64,000 nucleotides of DNA from Bythopirellula goksoeyrii (GTDB lineage: Bacteria > Planctomycetota > Planctomycetia > Pirellulales > Lacipirellulaceae). The translations under genes and the position numbers were made by a program. The notes below the pieces were generated by a model. That model was not told the DNA's origin and made no database searches. It worked only from the letters and a program-made list of their open reading frames with translations. Positions 62,239-64,000 of the stretch are shown here, in pieces. Numbering within the stretch: the first letter of the stretch is position 1; every line of letters starts with the position of its first letter. The stretch covers positions 4,909,257 to 4,973,256 of the forward strand of contig NZ_CP042913.1 of the NCBI RefSeq assembly GCF_008065115.1. Direction: 5' to 3'.

Positions 62239-63102
62239 TTATTTTTCTATTTCTAAGGTCCCCTGTTGTCCGGCGCGAATTTCTCCAGACGGATTGTCAA
62301 TTTCCGCCCAAACTCGCACCTGGCGGGTCACAGGGTCCATCTCGGGGCTTACGAACCGCAAGGTGCCTCGTGCGGTGGTTGCTTGATCCCCCTCGCCACA
62401 ATGAAAAATGATTTCTTTGCCAACGAGGTTTTCAGTCAATAAGTCAACATCTAAAAAGCCCTCAGCACGCAATTTATCGATTGCGACAAGCCGAACCACT
62501 GGTGCGCCCAATTCAACCCACTCGCCTCGACGAGCCCAGATCAAAGCCACGGTCCCCGCAAAGGGCGCCTGCACTTCATGCTGGGCTAGCCTCAATTTGG
62601 CTTCGGCCACTTCTTGTTGCTTGAGTTTCCACGCAAACTGGTCGAGTTCCAACTCATGCTCGGCTTGGGCAGCTTCGAGCGAGAGTTTCTCAACGGTGAG
62701 CCTTTCTACATCAAGTTGCGATTGAGAAATACTTTTGGCAAACTGTGAGATCGATTCCTGGGAGCGTTCTAACTCAGCCTGGGCGACCGCGAGCGATTTC
62801 TCGGCGAATTTCACGCGGATGCGATTGGTTGCCTTGGCCTCGGCTTGGGCACTTTCCAGATCCGCCTTGGCTACATCCAGTTTTGCTTGACGACTGTCCA
62901 GTCGGGCAAGCGTTTCCCCTTCGGAAACCACGGCCCCTTCTTTCACTACGATTTCTTTTAACACACCTGTTTGTTGGGCGGGGACCTCAGCCGCATCCAG
63001 GGGGCTCAAAACCACTTCGACAATGAGTGGTTCGCCCTGCACAGTCACAGGAACTGATGCCGCAATACTGAACAGACAGAATAGTAGTCTCTGATATGTC
63101 AA
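62239..63102 (-). CDS. HlyD-type periplasmic adaptor
   Basis: About 287 residues. I take the TTG at 63102 (with GAAAGG nine bases upstream) as the start; the frame is open to 63195 but that would overlap the preceding gene by more than 70 bases. The N-terminus is a signal or membrane anchor (R-L-L-F-C-L-F-S-I-A). The lipoyl-like half motif E-V-P-A-Q-Q-T-G-V-L-K-E-I near residue 35-47 and V-Q-A-P-F-A-G-T-V-A-L near 176-186 flank a coiled-coil hairpin of about 110 residues. The end is a beta-barrel. Such adaptors join an inner-membrane exporter to an outer-membrane channel. 17 bp after the previous gene and 85 bp before the M50 gene. Confidence 0.85.
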   Translation of the reverse strand: MTYQRLLFCLFSIAASVPVTVQGEPLIVEVVLSPLDAAEVPAQQTGVLKEIVVKEGAVVSEGETLARLDSRQAKLDVAKADLESAQAEAKATNRIRVKFAEKSLAVAQAELERSQESISQFAKSISQSQLDVERLTVEKLSLEAAQAEHELELDQFAWKLKQQEVAEAKLRLAQHEVQAPFAGTVALIWARRGEWVELGAPVVRLVAIDKLRAEGFLDVDLLTENLVGKEIIFHCGEGDQATTARGTLRFVSPEMDPVTRQVRVWAEIDNPSGEIRAGQQGTLEIEK

Positions 63103-63119
63103 AGCATCGCACCTTTCAA

Positions 63120-64000
63120 TTAGAAAGCCATCCAGCTGTAGAGATTGTCCCAGACATCGTGCAGCCATACGTAGCCCAGTGATTCCTTGCCACATAACAG
63201 GCGTACCTTGGCTTCCATCCCGGGTCGCGCCGCGGGGAGCTTCTCCTCATTCACGGCAATATCCACTTGAATGTCGGGCAATTCTTCGGCGAGCTTCTCT
63301 GGATCAAACACCGCAATTTCACATATCTCGGCAACGTGGCCCCGGTAGACCTCGTCAGAGTCGCCAGCGAGTTTGAAACGAACAGGCAGAGGAACATCGG
63401 TCCGACCTTCCGCGGCAAGTACATACCCTATCTGATCCTGCGGCACGCGGGCCTTGAGTTGCCAGCCTGAGTGAGTATCTGCCACGGTGAACAGCACCTG
63501 CCCTCGTTCAACTGGCCGCGTGCGGAGCAAGTGCTGTACGTCGAGCGTGAGCACCATTCCAGTGAGCGGACTACGAAGAGTGAGCGCCTGCTCTCGCCTC
63601 TCAAGAATCGCAGCTTGTTCTATTAGACTTGCCAAACGCAATTCAAGTTGCTTGGCTTCAGCTGAGAGAGGTAATCGGTCTGTGCGTGGTTCTTCACGAG
63701 CTTGTCGATCCGTGCGAGACACGGCAATTGCTTCAAGCCGTTTGCGAACCGTGGCGATTTCGCCTCTTACCCGTTCACTATCCAGTGCCAACTGGGGATC
63801 GTCGAGAACGCAAAGTACATCGCCTTTGGCAACTTGATCGCCATGGTAAACTAGGATTTCCTTCACCGTGCCATTGGCAGTGGCGAACACGTCTTGTTCA
63901 ACCAGCGGCGTGAGCGTTGCCGGGGCTTCGATTTCAAAATCGGTCTTCACGAACACCAGGGCCGCCAATGCAAGGGCGATTGCCGTGGCGGCTAGTGCCA
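63120..64000 (-). CDS. HlyD-type adaptor, 5' end outside the window
   Basis: The frame is open to the right edge of the window, so the N-terminus is missing; the first visible residues are Ala/Leu-rich and form a membrane helix (T-A-I-A-L-A-L-A-A-L-V-F). Then come the lipoyl-like segment (V-F-A-T-A-N-G-T-V-K-E-I-L-V-Y), a coiled-coil hairpin (R-V-R-G-E-I-A-T-V), the second lipoyl half (L-R-S-P-L-T-G-M-V) and a beta-barrel ending in P-A-A-R-P-G-M-E-A-K-V. A first, probably membrane-bound adaptor of the operon. The next gene begins 17 bp later. The absence of an RND pump or ABC exporter in the visible part leaves the energy source unknown. Confidence 0.9.
   Translation of the reverse strand, partial: ALAATAIALALAALVFVKTDFEIEAPATLTPLVEQDVFATANGTVKEILVYHGDQVAKGDVLCVLDDPQLALDSERVRGEIATVRKRLEAIAVSRTDRQAREEPRTDRLPLSAEAKQLELRLASLIEQAAILERREQALTLRSPLTGMVLTLDVQHLLRTRPVERGQVLFTVADTHSGWQLKARVPQDQIGYVLAAEGRTDVPLPVRFKLAGDSDEVYRGHVAEICEIAVFDPEKLAEELPDIQVDIAVNEEKLPAARPGMEAKVRLLCGKESLGYVWLHDVWDNLYSWMAF

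Overview
The window looks like a planctomycete chromosome segment, most probably order Pirellulales. The basis is the gene repertoire: Hanks-type kinases fused to large sensor or WD40 regions, an FGly-type sulfatase, several exported proteins ending in PEP-CTERM sorting tails, dockerin-like 'DFNxDG' segments, a very large surface repeat protein, a Tat-exported protein, and gene spacers rich in REP-like palindromes. I see no rRNA, tRNA, CRISPR array, phage or intact transposase. The genus is not determinable from what I can see.

Layout. 1-1.7 kb: two small exported haem-type proteins (CxxCH). 2.3-4.7 kb: a receptor Ser/Thr kinase whose extracytoplasmic half is a urea/amide-type (UrtA-like) binding protein. 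5.8-7.2 kb: an exported protein with a 20-residue repeat. 7.5-15.3 kb: a short-chain dehydrogenase, a 1155-aa protein I read as pyrophosphate-type PEP carboxykinase, an EcsC-family protein, and an exported HEAT-like protein ending in an orphan HINT autoprocessing domain. 15.5-22.6 kb: a Tat-exported protein, a sulfatase, a DUF1398 protein, a PepSY membrane protein, an alpha/beta hydrolase and a small membrane protein. Three copies of a 127-bp inverted-repeat element and several hairpins lie here. 23.1-24.7 kb: a PEP-CTERM gene split by one in-frame TGA, then a decayed HTH antitoxin-like gene. 25.7-31.9 kb: a fatty-acid desaturase, ComEC and an S9 peptidase.

31.9-34.6 kb holds a pectate-lyase-like gene divergent from a DUF3826 gene, with two operator-like dyads between them. 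34.9-39.8 kb holds a PEP-CTERM protein, an antibiotic-biosynthesis-monooxygenase-fold protein, and a tight three-gene operon: N-formylglutamate amidohydrolase-like, DUF1704/QEGLA metallopeptidase (the MATCAP tyrosine-carboxypeptidase family), and a GshB-like ATP-grasp ligase. This operon is my best candidate for an undescribed peptide-modification system. 40-45 kb: a DUF6807 protein, a secreted cyclophilin with dockerin-like and PEP-CTERM parts, xylose isomerase, and another PEP-CTERM protein.

45.6-56.5 kb holds two giant genes on the minus strand: a 1953-aa surface protein with about ten 101-aa repeats (three identical at DNA level), and downstream of it a 1648-aa kinase with 21 WD40 units, which is three seven-bladed propellers' worth. 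56.9-59.9 kb: a CorA transporter, a DinB-fold protein and an exported protein typical of planctomycetes. 60-64 kb: a three-gene operon, cut by the window end, that combines two HlyD-type adaptors with an M50 membrane protease fused to a HlyD arm. It is probably a peptide or protein export machine.

Taken together the region reads as sensing, surface display and polysaccharide use (sulfatase, pectate lyase, DUF3826, DUF6807, xylose isomerase), with metabolic single genes between them.
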